From: Carnegiea gigantea
Taxonomy: Eukaryota > Streptophyta > Magnoliopsida > Caryophyllales > Cactaceae
Length of the DNA stretch: 64,000 bases
Assembly: GCA_029747015.1 (NCBI GenBank)
Contig: JAKOGI010000081.1
Span: forward strand, 682,001-746,000
Direction of reading: 5' to 3'
The position numbers and the translations under genes are program-made. The notes under the pieces were generated by a model. The model saw only the letters and a program-made list of their open reading frames with translations, ran no database searches and was not told the DNA's origin. Positions within the stretch are counted from its first letter, which is position 1. Each line of letters starts with the position of its first letter. Below are positions 24,701 through 38,827 of the stretch, in pieces.

Positions 24701-27700
24701 CAATTTCATTTTATTTTTAGTTACGTACCCCCTTTTTCATTAAAGGAATATTTGATGATGACAGGGCTTACAAGGTCATTGTTACCATTAATGAATTTAA
24801 ATTTTGGTGCATTGAGAACTAAAAAGGAAATGGGTATATAAATGGGCATACAGATAGGAATGGGAACACCATTCAGGTGAATATTAGTATGCTGTAAAAA
24901 CATGTCCTCTTTTGTTAAAGGGGGCATAGGCATATTAATGTTGCTAATTAAATAAACAAATCTTAGTCAAAATTTGAAATTTAGAGAGGAATGGGGTTAC
25001 ATATGCCGAGTTTAACCTTAGTTTTAAAAGGCTCAAGGCGTACTGAGGCGCATAGGGTTCCAAAGCACAAGATGTGAGGCGTACTTCTGTGCAAGAATTT
25101 TTATAAGTCTTTCACATTTCACAAAGCATATTTTACAGAAACAAGTTAGATAAATGCATTAAAAAAATGCTTGGAGACAAAACTTGAGGATGTTGAGCTT
25201 TCTGACAATCGTGGCATTTGGGGAAACCAACCTGTTGGGTTCGCGGTTCTCAAGGCGATAGGTTCAGCGGGAGGAATTTTAGTATTGTGGAATAAAAATT
25301 CTTTCCAACTGATTTTCTGATATTGTGGTGAATTTTCGATCACGTGCTATTTGCAATTAGCTGATGGCAGCACCTCTTGGGCCTTTACTGGTGTTTATGG
25401 TCCGCATGTTAGAGTTGACAAACTGAGGATGTGGGACGAACTGCAACGTATTCGAGATGGTTGGTCTGGCCCTTGATGCATAGGGGGGATTTTAATGAAA
25501 TTTTGCATTCTCAAGAAAGGAGCATAGGCGTTTGTCATTGTAATGGAATGGTGGAGTTTCAGGATTTCATCAATTTCTCGGCCTTGATGGATCTTCCCCC
25601 GGGGGGAACTTGACTTGGTCTAGGAGTGGAGATGAATCGGTATGCTCAAGGTTAGACTGCTTTCTTGTGTCGGCAGACTGGGAGGAGTTTTCCAGACATG
25701 TTTCAAAAGAGGCTGCCTGGGCCTATTTCGGATCATTTTTCTATTTGTCTTGAGACGACAAGGCTAGAAAGGGGTAGGACTCCTTTCAAGTTTGGGAATA
25801 TATGGTTGGAATTTGAGGGGTTCTCGGATCTTATCAAAGAGTGGTGGGAGGAGGCTCAAGATGACGGGTTTGCTAGTTATGTTGTTGCAAAAAAGCTTAA
25901 GTTTGTCGAAGAGAAACTTAAGAAGTGGAACAGGGATGTGTTTGGAGACATCAAGACTCAAAAGTATAATTTTTGGGAATTATAAATTCCTTCGATGTGA
26001 AAGAAGAGACTTTTTTTTTTTTTTTTTGGGGTAAGTAATCAAGAGGTATATTGAAAGGACATCAAGGTGATGTCACCCATTTACAAAAGGGGCAAATACA
26101 AAAACATTAAGCCCTTAAGCTCTCATCCATAATGCAATCGACAAAAGCCAAAAAATTTAAATTTTTGTTACCACATAGCCCGACACTCCAACTATACAAC
26201 AACCTCAAAAAATAAAGCTTAAAATCTTGAAACGACAGGGCTTTCTTATCAAAGATACGACGATTTCTCTCATTCCACGTAGTCCACCAAATAGCCAAAG
26301 GCACCATGTTCCAAACTCCAAGGACTCAACTCTTCTTCATCCTTCTCCTCCAAGCTACTACCATATCTCTAACATTAGAAGGTTGAACCCAACTAATCCC
26401 CATGAGAGAGAGAGAGCTAAATCCCAAAGTACGAAAACCCATCGATAGTGTAGAAGAAGATGATCTGTGGTTTTTTCCTCCTCCAAGCACAAAGAGCATC
26501 TGCTTGGACCTCTAAAATTTCTTCTTTTAAACATGTCATCAGTAGGAATTTTTCCTATGGTGGCTGCCCACGCAAAGAAACACACTTTTGTGGGAGCTTT
26601 AGACTTCCAAATGGACTTAGCCGCAAAATCATAACCATCCAAGGCATCAGAATGTATAGAACAAAAACTTTTGATGCTAAAGGATCCCTTAGAGTTAAGT
26701 GGCCACACAATCTCATCCTTTCCTTGCGACAGAACCTCTTTGCTAGCAAGTACGGCTAACAAATCACAAAAACTGTCCTCTTCTCAATCACTGAGATTCC
26801 TCACAAAAGTCAAGTTCCAATGGTTAATGTCCCCATTCCAAGAAACAACTTCTTGGACTGTGGCATACTTCAAACGAGCTATCCTAAAAAGATCTGGAAA
26901 AAGAGTTTTTAAAGGCCGCTCCCCACACCACACATCTTGCCAGAATAACACCCTTGGGCCATCCTTCACCTCAAAATGCACTTAAGATTTGAACCACCCA
27001 AGACCTGATAAGATAGATTTTCAACAACCAACACCATGGGCATAAGAACTCTTCTTACTCCACCAACCCATCTCATCCACCCCATATTTTGCCTTGATCA
27101 CGTTTCTCCACATAGCATCATCCTCCTTTGCAAACCTTCACAACCATTTGGTCTTCAAAGCATCGTTCATAGCACGGAGAGGTCTTATGCCAAGTCCTCC
27201 CTCTTGCTTAGGACGACATATATCGTTTCAATTAACCCAATGGAGGCCATTACCATTATCAATAGAATTTCAGAGAAAGTCTCTCATGATTTTCTCTAAC
27301 TGACTAACAATGCTAGCTGGGATGGTGAATGAAGACATGAAGTAGATAGGTAAACTACTCAAAGTGCTCTTCAAAAGAGTCAGTCTGCCCCCTCTGGACA
27401 AAAGCTTAGACTTTCAGCCTGCCAATTTTTTATGGAACCTCTCAATCACTGGGTCCCAAACAGTTATGCTTTTATAAAAAGCACCAAGAGGAAGACCAAG
27501 ATAAGAAGAAGGTAAATGCTCAACTCCACACCCAAAGAACCGGGCCAAATCATGAACATTAGGCACCTCACCAACAGGGATGAGTGCGCTTTTGGAAAGG
27601 TTAACCCTTAGCCCAGACATAGCTTCAAACAGCAGAAGGATGCACCTTTAGTAACCCAAATTACTTTCATCCGGCTTGCAAAAAACAAGGGTATCATCGG

Positions 27701-30700
27701 CAAAGAGCAAATGAGAAATCAACAAACCCTCGGAATAAGGGTTGCTAATCCGAAAGCCATTCAAGAAACCCTCCTCACCTGCTTTGATCAGCAACTTACC
27801 AAGCATCTCCATAACCAAAATGAACAATAAAGGCGACAAAGGGTCCCCTTGCCTTAGACCTCTTGAACTAGAGAAAAAACCAGATGCTTCACCATTAATC
27901 AAGATAGAGAAGCGCACAGAGGAAATACAAAAAGGGATCCATTTCCTCCACTTGTTAGGAAACCCATTTTCTCAAGGATAGCCAAAAGAAAACTTCAAGA
28001 GACATGATCATAAGCCTTCTCAATGTCAAGCTTACACAGGATACCCGAAAACCCAGATCTTAAATAAGAATCGATGCACTCATTGGCAATCAAGGCAGCA
28101 TCCAAGATTTGACGGTCAGGAACAAAAGCATGCTACGAGGGACCCACAATTTTACCAACAACTTTCCTCAATCTTGAAGTAAGGACTTTGGCAAGGATCT
28201 TATAAACACTCTCTACCAAACTGATGAGCCTAAAAAGCTTAATATCATCTGCCCCAGCCACTTTGGGAATCAAACTAATAAAAGTGGCATTTAAACTTTT
28301 CTCAAGACACCTTTATTATGGAAATCAGCAAAAAAACCCATAACTTCCTCCTTGACAGTAGACCAACAGTGCTGGAAAAAGCTAAATTGAAACCGTCTGG
28401 CCCTGGCGCTTTCTTATTTCCTAACTCAGTGATGGCATTCCAAACTTCAGCTTCGGTAAACTCAATTTCAGGATCCCTAGCATCATCAAGACTAATAGAG
28501 GCAAAAGCAATACCATCAAGAAAGATCCTTGATGGATGATCTTCATGATACAAATTTTCATAGAAGTGGACAATTGCATCTTTGGCCAAGGCAACATCCT
28601 CAAAGAGCTCGCCATCCACTTTAATTTTGTGAATGGCATTAAACATTCTTCTCCTATTTGCCACCTGATGGAAAAATTTGGTGTTGCCATCCACCATCCA
28701 CCATCCACCATCCACCATCCATTGTTGCTTTGCTCTTTGGCACCAGAAAATATCAATGGACCTTCGCACCAGAGAGAGCTCTTTTTTAACTTCCAGTCTT
28801 TCAATTCTATCTACCCATGAGAGAGACTGCTGTTGCTCCTTCTCATCTAAGAGCTTCACTTTCTCCACCAAACTAGCCATCTTTAACTCTAACTAGCCAA
28901 ACACATCCTGTTCCACTGTTTGAGTTTGGACTTCAAAAAGTTCAGTTTCTTTGCCAAAATAAAACTGGAGGGGCCACTGACAACCAACTCATCCCAAAAA
29001 GATTTGACAAGGTCACTAAAGTCATCCACTTCAAGCCACATATTTTCAAATTTAAATGGACGTCTACCTTTGGAGGCTTCCCCAACGCGAAGGAGAATGG
29101 GAAAATGGTCCGAAGTAATTTTCGGAAGGGTAACTTGATGAACCCCCCGGAAGTGGTCTTCCCACTCAACCGAGAATAGAAATCGGTCAATGCGAGATAA
29201 CACAGGAACCTCCTCATGGCTGGACCAAGTAAAGTGAGCACCTTCCAGTGGCGGATCGATCAGATTACAGTAATCAATAAAACTAGAGAACTCTCTCATT
29301 GCCCAAGACGAACGACCACCTGAGGATCTCTTTGAAGGAAACCTGATGACATTAAAGTCCCCACCCAAGCACCACGGTATGTCCCAAGAGGACATAAAGA
29401 ACGACAACTCCTCAAGTAAGGCCCGTCGCATGTAGTCGTCATTAGGCCCATATACCCCAATCAATCCCCACTGAAAATTGTCCTCCAGCAACCTAAACTT
29501 GCAGCAAACAGAGAACGACCCAATGCGAGAGTCACCAAGCTCCAAGACTTGGGGATCCCAAATGACAATGATGTCGCCTGAGCGACCCACTGAGGGTAAG
29601 TAACGCCACTCAATCGGACGGCGATCCCACAGACTAATCGCTATTGAACGACTTCCAACTTCCAACTTGGATTCTTGGAGAATGGCAACATCACACGTGA
29701 AAGTGCGCAACACCCACTTAACATCCCCACGCTTGTTTGGACAATTGAGCCCCCTGACATTCCAGGCAAGAACTTTAACGGCTGGCCCCATTCGAAGACA
29801 ATCTCTCCCTTGCAACAGCACCCCTCCTGCCCTCTTCAAACACTTGATCACCTTTCATTCTATTGGCTTCCAGCGAGGCAAGAAAAGAGAGCAACTCCAT
29901 CTCTCTACCTTTGATGGCCAAACCCATCTTCTTACAAAAGAAGATCATTCTTTCCAAGACCCACGCAGAGCCCTCACTAACATTTCCTACATAAGCAGAA
30001 CCAACTAATGCAACAGCATCTAAATCTTGAGTGTGGGCTTGATGGAGAGCTTCCTCAAACAAAGAAGGCCCTCCCACCTCCTGCCTGCTTGGAGCACTCG
30101 AACCATCTTCAACAGCAAGCTTAGTCTTTCCAAACTTCTTCCTACGAGAGTAAACTACCACACTCGTGTCTGATGAGCGAGTTGCAGGATGCAACTCCTC
30201 CTCCACCACATTAAGAGGTGATTCTGGGACCCTTGAGGCACACGGGGAACTGCACTCACAATCAGAGGAGGGATAGTTCTCCAAAAGATCTCTCAACACC
30301 TGAAATTGGTTAATGAAGGGAGAAGAGGCCTCCACACACTCGTTAGGGCCACCCTTCGTGCCAGGAGACACCGGCACATCCTTAACATTGTCCTTTAAGG
30401 AGATCTTCTGCTTCAACCTGTCACCACTACCATTGTGAACTTCGCCTATCACAAACATCCCATGATCCACACTCCCTGCACTTCCACCCCATCAAGGAAG
30501 AATCAGGGGGGCCACCTGGCTGACCTCGAACGACACTAGCAAAAGACCTATCCCTACTCACACGAAGCCTAGAGGGAATAGGAGCATTCCTTAATGAATG
30601 AGATTGCTTCTTGTGGCCTTCAATCAGAGTTTCCTTGAAAATCTTTGTCACCCCAAACCAACCCTCAGCCTTTGCACCCTCAGGGAAGATCACAGTCCTA

Positions 30701-33700
30701 ACCTTCCCACCATTGCCCAAAAGAGAGAGGACAATGAATCTAACTTTGTTATTCTTTCTTAGTTGAAGCAATAGACACCTCTGACCCCACCTAAAAGTTT
30801 TCAACCACAATGGTTCTCCCTTTGAGAAGCAGAAGCGAACCATTTGAACTGCCACCCATCGAAACTTCCGGAGGCTCAACTCGATAAACGACATTTTCCT
30901 TTTACTGGATTCAGCAACTTTAAAAGGAAAAGGACCTCCCGTACCCCTGGACACTTCCAGGAGCTTCCCTTCCACCCTCACAGCAGCATACATGACAGAA
31001 CACGAGGCCAATGCAAAGAAAGGGGAGGAAGAAAAACCACAGAACGAAATAAGCTAAGACGGGGGCCAAAGAACTTACCACTGAACCCACGTACACCAAA
31101 CCGTGGCCGGAGAAGAGAGAAAACGAGTAGGAATAACACAAAATCCACTCATCGGCAACTGGACGGATAGAACAGCAGCACCAGAGGAGAAAACGGCAGA
31201 GTCTGGGCCGGAAGAAGAGAGCTGAGGGAATTCCGGCGAGATTTCGGTGACCGGAGAAGTCGCCGGCGATCGGAAAACCGCCACCAAACCCACCGGAACT
31301 GATAGAAATTGCCGGCCAACCCAAAGCAGTGACCGGAAAACACCTAAGACCTCCACTGGCGCAGAAATCTGAAGAAACGACAAGGAAGAGCCGAAACAGA
31401 CCCAAGACGACCGGCGGCTCCCGGAGACCTAAAGTCCAGCAGACCTCCGATGGCCACTCCGGTCACCCTGAGCTTCACCGGCCACCGAGGACCAGCACTT
31501 GGGGAGAGAGGAATGGGGGTCGTGCTAGTCGCGAGGGGGAGTGAGCTTAAGACAAGTTAGATGTTTGTGAAAGAAGAGACTTCTAGCCTCACTAGCGTTG
31601 AAATTTAGCAAAGAAGGGATGCAAAAAAGGATTGGGCTAAAATTATTTTGATGGAGGAAATATCTTGGAGACAAAAGTCGAGGGCTTTATGGCTTAAGGC
31701 AGGCGATCGTAACACCAAATTCTTCCATAGGGTAGCTAATATGCGTAGGAAGTTTAACTCTATGTCTTTTGTGGTGGTGGATGGGGTTCATTATGTTGCT
31801 CTCCCAGACATGAAGTCTGCAATCTACAGCTTCTACAGATCTCTATTTTCCGAGTCAGAACCGTGGAGACCTAAAGTTGATAGTTTGCCTTTGCCCTTGT
31901 TACGAGACGCTGATAAGGCATTTATTGAGATGCCTTTCAATGAAGAAGAAGTTACTAAGGCCCTTCTCGATTGCTGTGGGGATAAGGCCCCCGGACCTGA
32001 CGGTATAACTATGGCATTCTTTCAAGTTCAAGGCAATTGGGACACTATCAGAGGAGATATGATGAGAATGTTTGCCGAACTTTTCCCTTGAGGAAGATTT
32101 GTGGCCAGCCTCAATGCCACTTTTATTGGTCTTATTCCTAAGAAAGCAAATGCTGAAAATATTAGGGACTTTCGGCCAATCAGCCTGGTTGGTTGCATTT
32201 ATAGGTTGCTTTCCAAAATTTTAGCCCGAAGGTTAAGAAGCATCATTGGGAATCTTATTTCAGAGAACCAAAATGCCTTTGTTGGAGGCCATCAGATCAT
32301 TAATGCGGTGCTCATTGCAAATGAGCTTATTAATTCTAGGGTCAAGCTTAGTTTAAAAAAGCGCGCGTAAAAGCCCGAAGCCCACACCTCTGCCCCTAGG
32401 AAGGGGTCAGGCGCAGCCCATTCATTAAGCGCGCGCTTTTTGCGCTTTTCTGGGCTTTTTTTCCAGGCGCGGGGCGCACTCTTTTTGGGCTTTTTGGATC
32501 TTAATGTACTGTTTGAGAAAAAAAGGAAAAAAAAATTACAAATCAGAGCCTCAGACTGCTTCTCACCTCCTCATTCGAACCTCTATGCTTCTCAGACTGC
32601 TCTTCTCCTTCCTCCTTCAGTTCAGCGGCAAACCTTAGCTCAGTGCAAACGGATAAATGGTCTTCTCAGTGATTCAAAACGCGGATTCGATCGCGGTTGC
32701 GGTTTCGGTTTCGGTTTCGGTCGCGGTGTCGCGGGAACGGGGTGATACGCTTGTCGCGGAACGAATCGCGGTCGTCGCGGCGTGAAACGGTTCACATAGT
32801 GCATTTTCGGTCGAATTTGTAATTTTTTAGCTTTGTACTATTATCATGTAAGTAATTGTATTATTAACATAATTTTTGTTGATATTTGTAGATAAAGATC
32901 ATTCATAACCATTACCCATTAGTGCCTGGCGATTAATCAAAAGTTTGAAGTTTCATTATTGTGTCGCTGAATGTTTGATTAATTTTATGTTTTTTAGGAG
33001 TGAACGATGGTTTGTTTTAATTTTTCGAAACAAAATATTTGGAGTCATGGAGTTTGGGAATTGGGACAAACCGATTAAGTGCTAAGCTTGTTAAAGGGGA
33101 AAAAAAAAAGTAGTCGTAGATTTTAAACCTTTAGAAGATGTTTTGAATTTGATTCATAAAAAAAAAATATGTTAGGTGGAAGATAAACTATATTAAGTTT
33201 GGTCGAAAATATTAATTTTTTAATTTAATATTAAAATAATGGGTTAATTTTCACAATAGTTAAACAGAATAATTAAAGATAACTTTGACTGAAATTATAA
33301 CGTCATACAATAGTGCAAAACTTTAAATGGTAGAAGATAGAAAAAAGTGTAAATAATCCCATGCTACAAAGTCCACAACAGAGAAAATACAGTAGTTATC
33401 TTATTATACATTAGGTACAAGCCCATATCTAAAATCCAGAAGAGATTATCACCACCAAAATGAATGACGGGGAGGATCCTGATAGGTGTCATTATTATTC
33501 TGATCAACACCATATGACTCTTGTTGCTGGTGATAATGAGATGACGCTGTTGAATCCATCCAAGATTGTTCACTCGAATTTGAATCACCGCTATAAAATG
33601 TGGGCTGATAATAATGATGATCTCCATAATTAATAGTCCCCTGGTTGATGATCGGAGGGTTATCTAAATGTCGTCTACTTGAATTAGACCCAACAAACTG

Positions 33701-36700
33701 TGGCTCATTTGAAGGATAAGGCAGTGGAGGGCAATTAGTATTATATCCATAGTTGTTGGAGAAACCTCCATATGTGTCATGGCCACCTGAAGAGGCAAAC
33801 AGACCGGGCCCTGTAAAACTTGACGGCGCTTCTTAGAAACCTACATAGCCATACATGGTGTCAGTTGGATAACCATGTGGTTGGGCAGGTTCCTTACCTT
33901 TTCGGATGCGACGATAAGTTTGGGTTGGTTCACTTGGCTGCTCATTCGGGGAACGTCGACTTCTTCTGTCATCTTCAAGAGGGACACCACGACCACGATC
34001 ACGATCACGATCACGATCACGATCACTAAAATAATCAGTTGATCGTCTAGAGGAATAGGAAGCACCCATTTCATTCGCACCTCCATTTCCTCCATCTCCT
34101 CCACCTCCACTTCCACCATGACTACTCGAAGGGGTCAAGTTTTCCTCCGAGTCACGGTCACGCATATCTTGTGGTTGTTGGTCAACACTGTAGCGAAATG
34201 GAGCGCTCGCATCAGGTTGGGGATCATCATCATCCTCAACATCGATGGCGGCATTAACCTCATTTTCATCAAGATTCAACCAATTCAAGTCATCTCCTTC
34301 AAAAATCGGTTGCTCCTTTTTCGAGAGCCAAAAGTTTAATGGGTCATCATCATCGAAGATGTAATCCAAGTTGATAGGATTGAAAGACTCAGTGAGTTCT
34401 TCCTTAATCCTTCGTTTTGCACATCTCAATTTCAATTTTTGGTTATAATTTCAATTTTTGATTATAACGAAGGAAAACAATAAGGTCGAGCTTCTTATAA
34501 GTCAATCTGTTCCTTGCCTTTGTATGCACTCTACTGAACATGCTCCAATTTCTTTCACAATTAGAGGCAGAAGTCGTTTGACTTAATACTCTAACTGCAA
34601 TGCGTTGAAGTTCAGGCGCACATCCACCATGAAGTATCCACCACTCAGCTGCATGAAATACATTTCATTAGAATCTTAGATAATGAAGCTTCAAACTTTA
34701 AAATTCAATATATGTACGTAATTATATATGTGTATGCGTATGAATAAATTGTAGTCACCTGGCATTAACGATGCAATTGCCCTTTGAGCGATAGATGTTC
34801 CAAAAGTATCCATCCTATCTTTGTAAAGAAACACCTGCACATTTATGCCAATGTTAAATTTCATAAAATGTAATGTAGAAGATAAATTAATAAAGTAATA
34901 ATGAGACATATGCTTCGTCACGGAACCTGTCGCATTGCTTTTATTTGCTTGTCAACATCTGACTCCAATCTCATTATCACATTTTGGACTCCAGTTCTGA
35001 CCTCCCTGTCTTCCCAATCTTGACTTTGTCGAAATATGTATTGGGGATTAAAGAAATATCCTTGTAAAAAAATCAATCAGGTTATCAATTATGGAAATAC
35101 GATATACAATCTGTACATTTACTACTTATATTGTAAAAAATGTAAACACTGTAATACAAATTACAAAATTAATGCAATACCTGCAGCATGCAAATCAGTG
35201 TGTAGGAAGTTCCATCTTTTGTCAATTATCGCCTCATATCTCTGGCTATACCTGAGCGTCTTGTCAATAGCTAGTTTTGTACGCTCCATTGCCTCATATA
35301 TGAAGCCCATGGTCGACTTGTCATCCCCATCAACTAATCTCAACACCTTGACAAGAGGTTCAAATAGTTTTAGAACTTCATCAGCCTTTTTCTAAAATGA
35401 CAAGGCTTCTTTAGTCGACGATAGAATAAGTTGACGCACTTCTTTTGCAGTTGCATCTTTTGACTTCCCCAGTCGAGAGTTCAACCACTCAGGTGACTCC
35501 CATATGTCTCTTAAGGCAGTTTTATGCCGCACCAAACTTTCAAGAGAGACAAAATTTGTCGCAAACCTGGTGATACCAGGTCTTATGATGTCTCGATTAT
35601 TTGTAAACTTCTTCATATAGTTTACAGCCGAATCATATTTATAAATGTAGTTGGAGAGCATCCTGGCTGTCTTTATGACTTCCCCAACGTGATCGAGCTT
35701 AGCAAAGTCCTCCAAAATGAGATCCAAATAGTGGGCCGCACATGGTGTCCAGTGCAAGTTCGGGAACTCTTCCATTAATGTTCTCCCTGCAGCTTTCATT
35801 GGAGCTGCATTGTCGGTCACTATCTGCACTATTTTCTCTGGACCAACCTCTTCTACTACTTTTTTCATAAGTTTGAAGAGGTAATCAGCATCCTTACGTT
35901 GTACATCTGATGCATTAACTGATTTATGGAAGACGGTGAAACCATTTGAGTAAATAAGAAAATTGATGAGGTTTAATCTGGTCATGTTGGACCGACCATT
36001 GCACATTATGGTAACACCTCTTTCTTTCCATTTGGGAGCAATTCAGATATCCATTGCCTAATTTCTTTTGCAGCTTGTGGCAGAAAAACATCTGAGAGTT
36101 CATAAGAAGAAGGAGCTCTTACATCAGGGCCAACCTCACGAATAGTCTCAAGGAGCGGATTGGTATATATAGAATCTACCACAGCAAATGGCACGTTGGT
36201 ATCTATTACCCAACTTCCAAATGCCTTGATCATCTTGTTCTTTGCCGCTTTCCACCAACTTGTGTTGACTTTTGATTGTTTGGTCCTAGTTCGATCTTTT
36301 TCAAGCTCGACCTCAACAGCTCTAAGTCTAGCGGGGTTGACATTTGTTCATATGCCATATCCCTTGATGCTCTTGAACTACTCTCTCGAACAGTAGCTGA
36401 TCGACGCATTTGGGGAACACTTGGTGGTCAACTACTACCTCCTTCATCAAAATGTGCACCCCTGCTTGCTCTATACACCCGTTGTTCATGTTCAAACCGA
36501 TGTTGCTCCAAACTTTCATATCTAGCATGTGCTAGCTGAGCATCCTCTTCCTCCTCGTCATCAACATAATCATTACGGTTGAATGATCTGGTTATTTCAT
36601 CTTCCAAATCTTTAGCGATCCTTGTTTTTTGTCTCTTTTTCTCTTTATATTCTGTCAATAATTTCATCATGTCTCTTTTGACCTCAGCAGAGACGTCTGG

Positions 36701-38794
36701 GCAAGGAGCAACGTCAACCGTCTTGTGAGCCAAATGCTGTTTGAGACGTGTTATACCACCTCTTATGACTTTGCTGCAAAATTTACATTGAACCTGCTTT
36801 CTACTTCCGTCAATTGCTATACCAAAGCGCCACCCAATGTCTTCAGTAGAATGACTATTGCGTCATGACATTTTTTTTCCTCTTTAAACCTGTACAAAAA
36901 ATTTTTAAAAAAATTAGATTAGTGTTTAGAACTGATATGACAAATAACTTAAATTCTAAGTTCCAAACCTAATATTGAATTTATATGCTATTGTGCTGAC
37001 AAAAGCATTAATTGAAAATAAAAGCTGTCAACTTTGAAATTTCAAATAAAGTTAAGTTTAAGATTACCTCATTTAGTTTACAATATAATAATAAACTAAT
37101 TTTTAATTATTGCTATTTAAATAACAACTAATATAAGGAATAGCATATATAATTAATACTATATCAATATGTAAACTTTTATGCTTTTTTATTATTATAA
37201 TTTGTAATAACAAATCTATGAATTAAAAAAGGAGCTAGTGTTATTTGAATTATTTAGGATAACCTCGTCTTAAATTGAAAATGTCATAGTAAACTTAAAT
37301 TTAATTATTGTTATTTGAGTGACATCTAGTATGTCACCTACTTAGAGAATGTCCTCAAGAATATGAGTTCCAATTAATTAAAATATATACACATGGTTAT
37401 ATTTCGAATGTATAACAATATAACATCATCATTTCTATTTAAAAAAGTAATATTTTTATATAGGTTTGTCGTTGCAACCTTGTAACCCAAAACTAAAAGC
37501 CTAGATTTTCAATAAAATTCGTAGAATTTCATGATAAGATACTACTAAACGGTAAATTTTACTACATATATAAAGTTAAAAAATACTTATACACACAATA
37601 TTCTATAATATTCTTATGAAACGGTCTCATAAGATCATATAACTTTTTTCACATAATTAAAATATTAAAATATTAACTGAATATGAAATCAATTAAACTA
37701 TATTAACATCTTACTATAAACAACTATATAAACAACTTACTATAAAAAGAATAATTAATTAAACTATATAAACAACTTACCATGCAATGAATAAATATTA
37801 AAAATTAATGCAACATTAGGATCATAATTTGAAACGAAAAAAAAAAGAAACAACTTGATTCATGCGTCCAAGGCATAACACATTCGGTGGAAGCCCTGCC
37901 CGGCTGCCCCTAATCAAAGTTTTTTATTTAAAAAAAAAAACCCTTCAAGCTTCCAGAGGAAGCCTTATACGGGGTCTTACCCGTCCAAATTACGCACGGC
38001 ACTGTTCGTTCTTCTTTCTCACCAAAATTCAGAAACCTCCTCTCTCTTCTCTCTCCTTTTGGTCAGCTAATCTGCTAAATTCGATGGGTCTGCTTCGTTG
38101 CCTCTGTTCGTCTCTCTCTCGATCTGCACGGCTACTGCTCTCTCTTTCTGTTCCTCTTCAACAATTCTGGGCTGCTAGAATGCTCCAGAACCTCCAATGT
38201 TGCTTGACTCCTCTTGCTCGATGCTGGGCAATAAAGCAAGCAAATTAGTCCTATTCAACGAAGGTATGTTAAAAACTTGCAATTAATTTGTTAAGTTTGT
38301 AGATTTCTGATTGTGTTATACTTGTTGGGCATCTATTTGTAGATCTGATTTTCTGTCTTCTTTCCTTATTCACGGACTCACGGGCACTGATGAGTTCATT
38401 CACGTCACGGGCACTGATTTATTCTCGCTCTCTCTGTCTGCTTTGGTAAAGGCCCACTCATGAGCACTGATTTGCTGTTTTGGTCTGCTTTGTTTGTCTT
38501 CAACCTGAAACCGAAAGAATCATATATCTTCTCTTCACTGAATTGTCTTTTTTTACCCAGTCCAATCGTCCGTTTCCCGTTCGAGGACGGGTGGAACGGC
38601 CGTTCCACTGTGACACGCTCTCCCCCCCGCATTTTCGCCCGAACTCGGAACGGCAAAGCCAAAATCCGCGTCAACTCGGCCGTTCCGGGCCGGAACGGCC
38701 GAGTTTTGAATCCCTGGGTCTTCTGCTCCTTTCTACTTTTATTTTTCCACCATCCTCCTTCTTAGTGAGTCGAACCCCATGGAAGAGGTTTCGA

Positions 38795-38827
<33 letters not shown>

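Larger units (their letters stand above)
26013..31565 (-). mobile_element. LINE-B: near-full-length L1-type LINE
   Basis: A T-run at 26013-26028 marks the 3' tail on the minus strand. The 5' end at 31565 is a GC-rich leader. A perfect 17-bp duplication TGTGAAAGAAGAGACTT flanks it at 25996-26012 and 31566-31582. At 5553 bp with leader, ORF1 and ORF2 it looks full length. It is inserted in LINE-A in the opposite orientation and belongs to a different subfamily, shared with LINE-D. Confidence 0.92.

Noticed and set aside
31144..31544. GC-rich ORFs on both strands before LINE-B
   Set aside because: They fall in the GC-rich 5' leader of LINE-B, where long frames arise by composition. None resembles a known protein.
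33820..34029. Plus-strand ORF ending in Asp-His repeats
   Set aside because: This is the opposite-strand shadow of the hAT transposase tail; the run comes from the CGATCA minisatellite.
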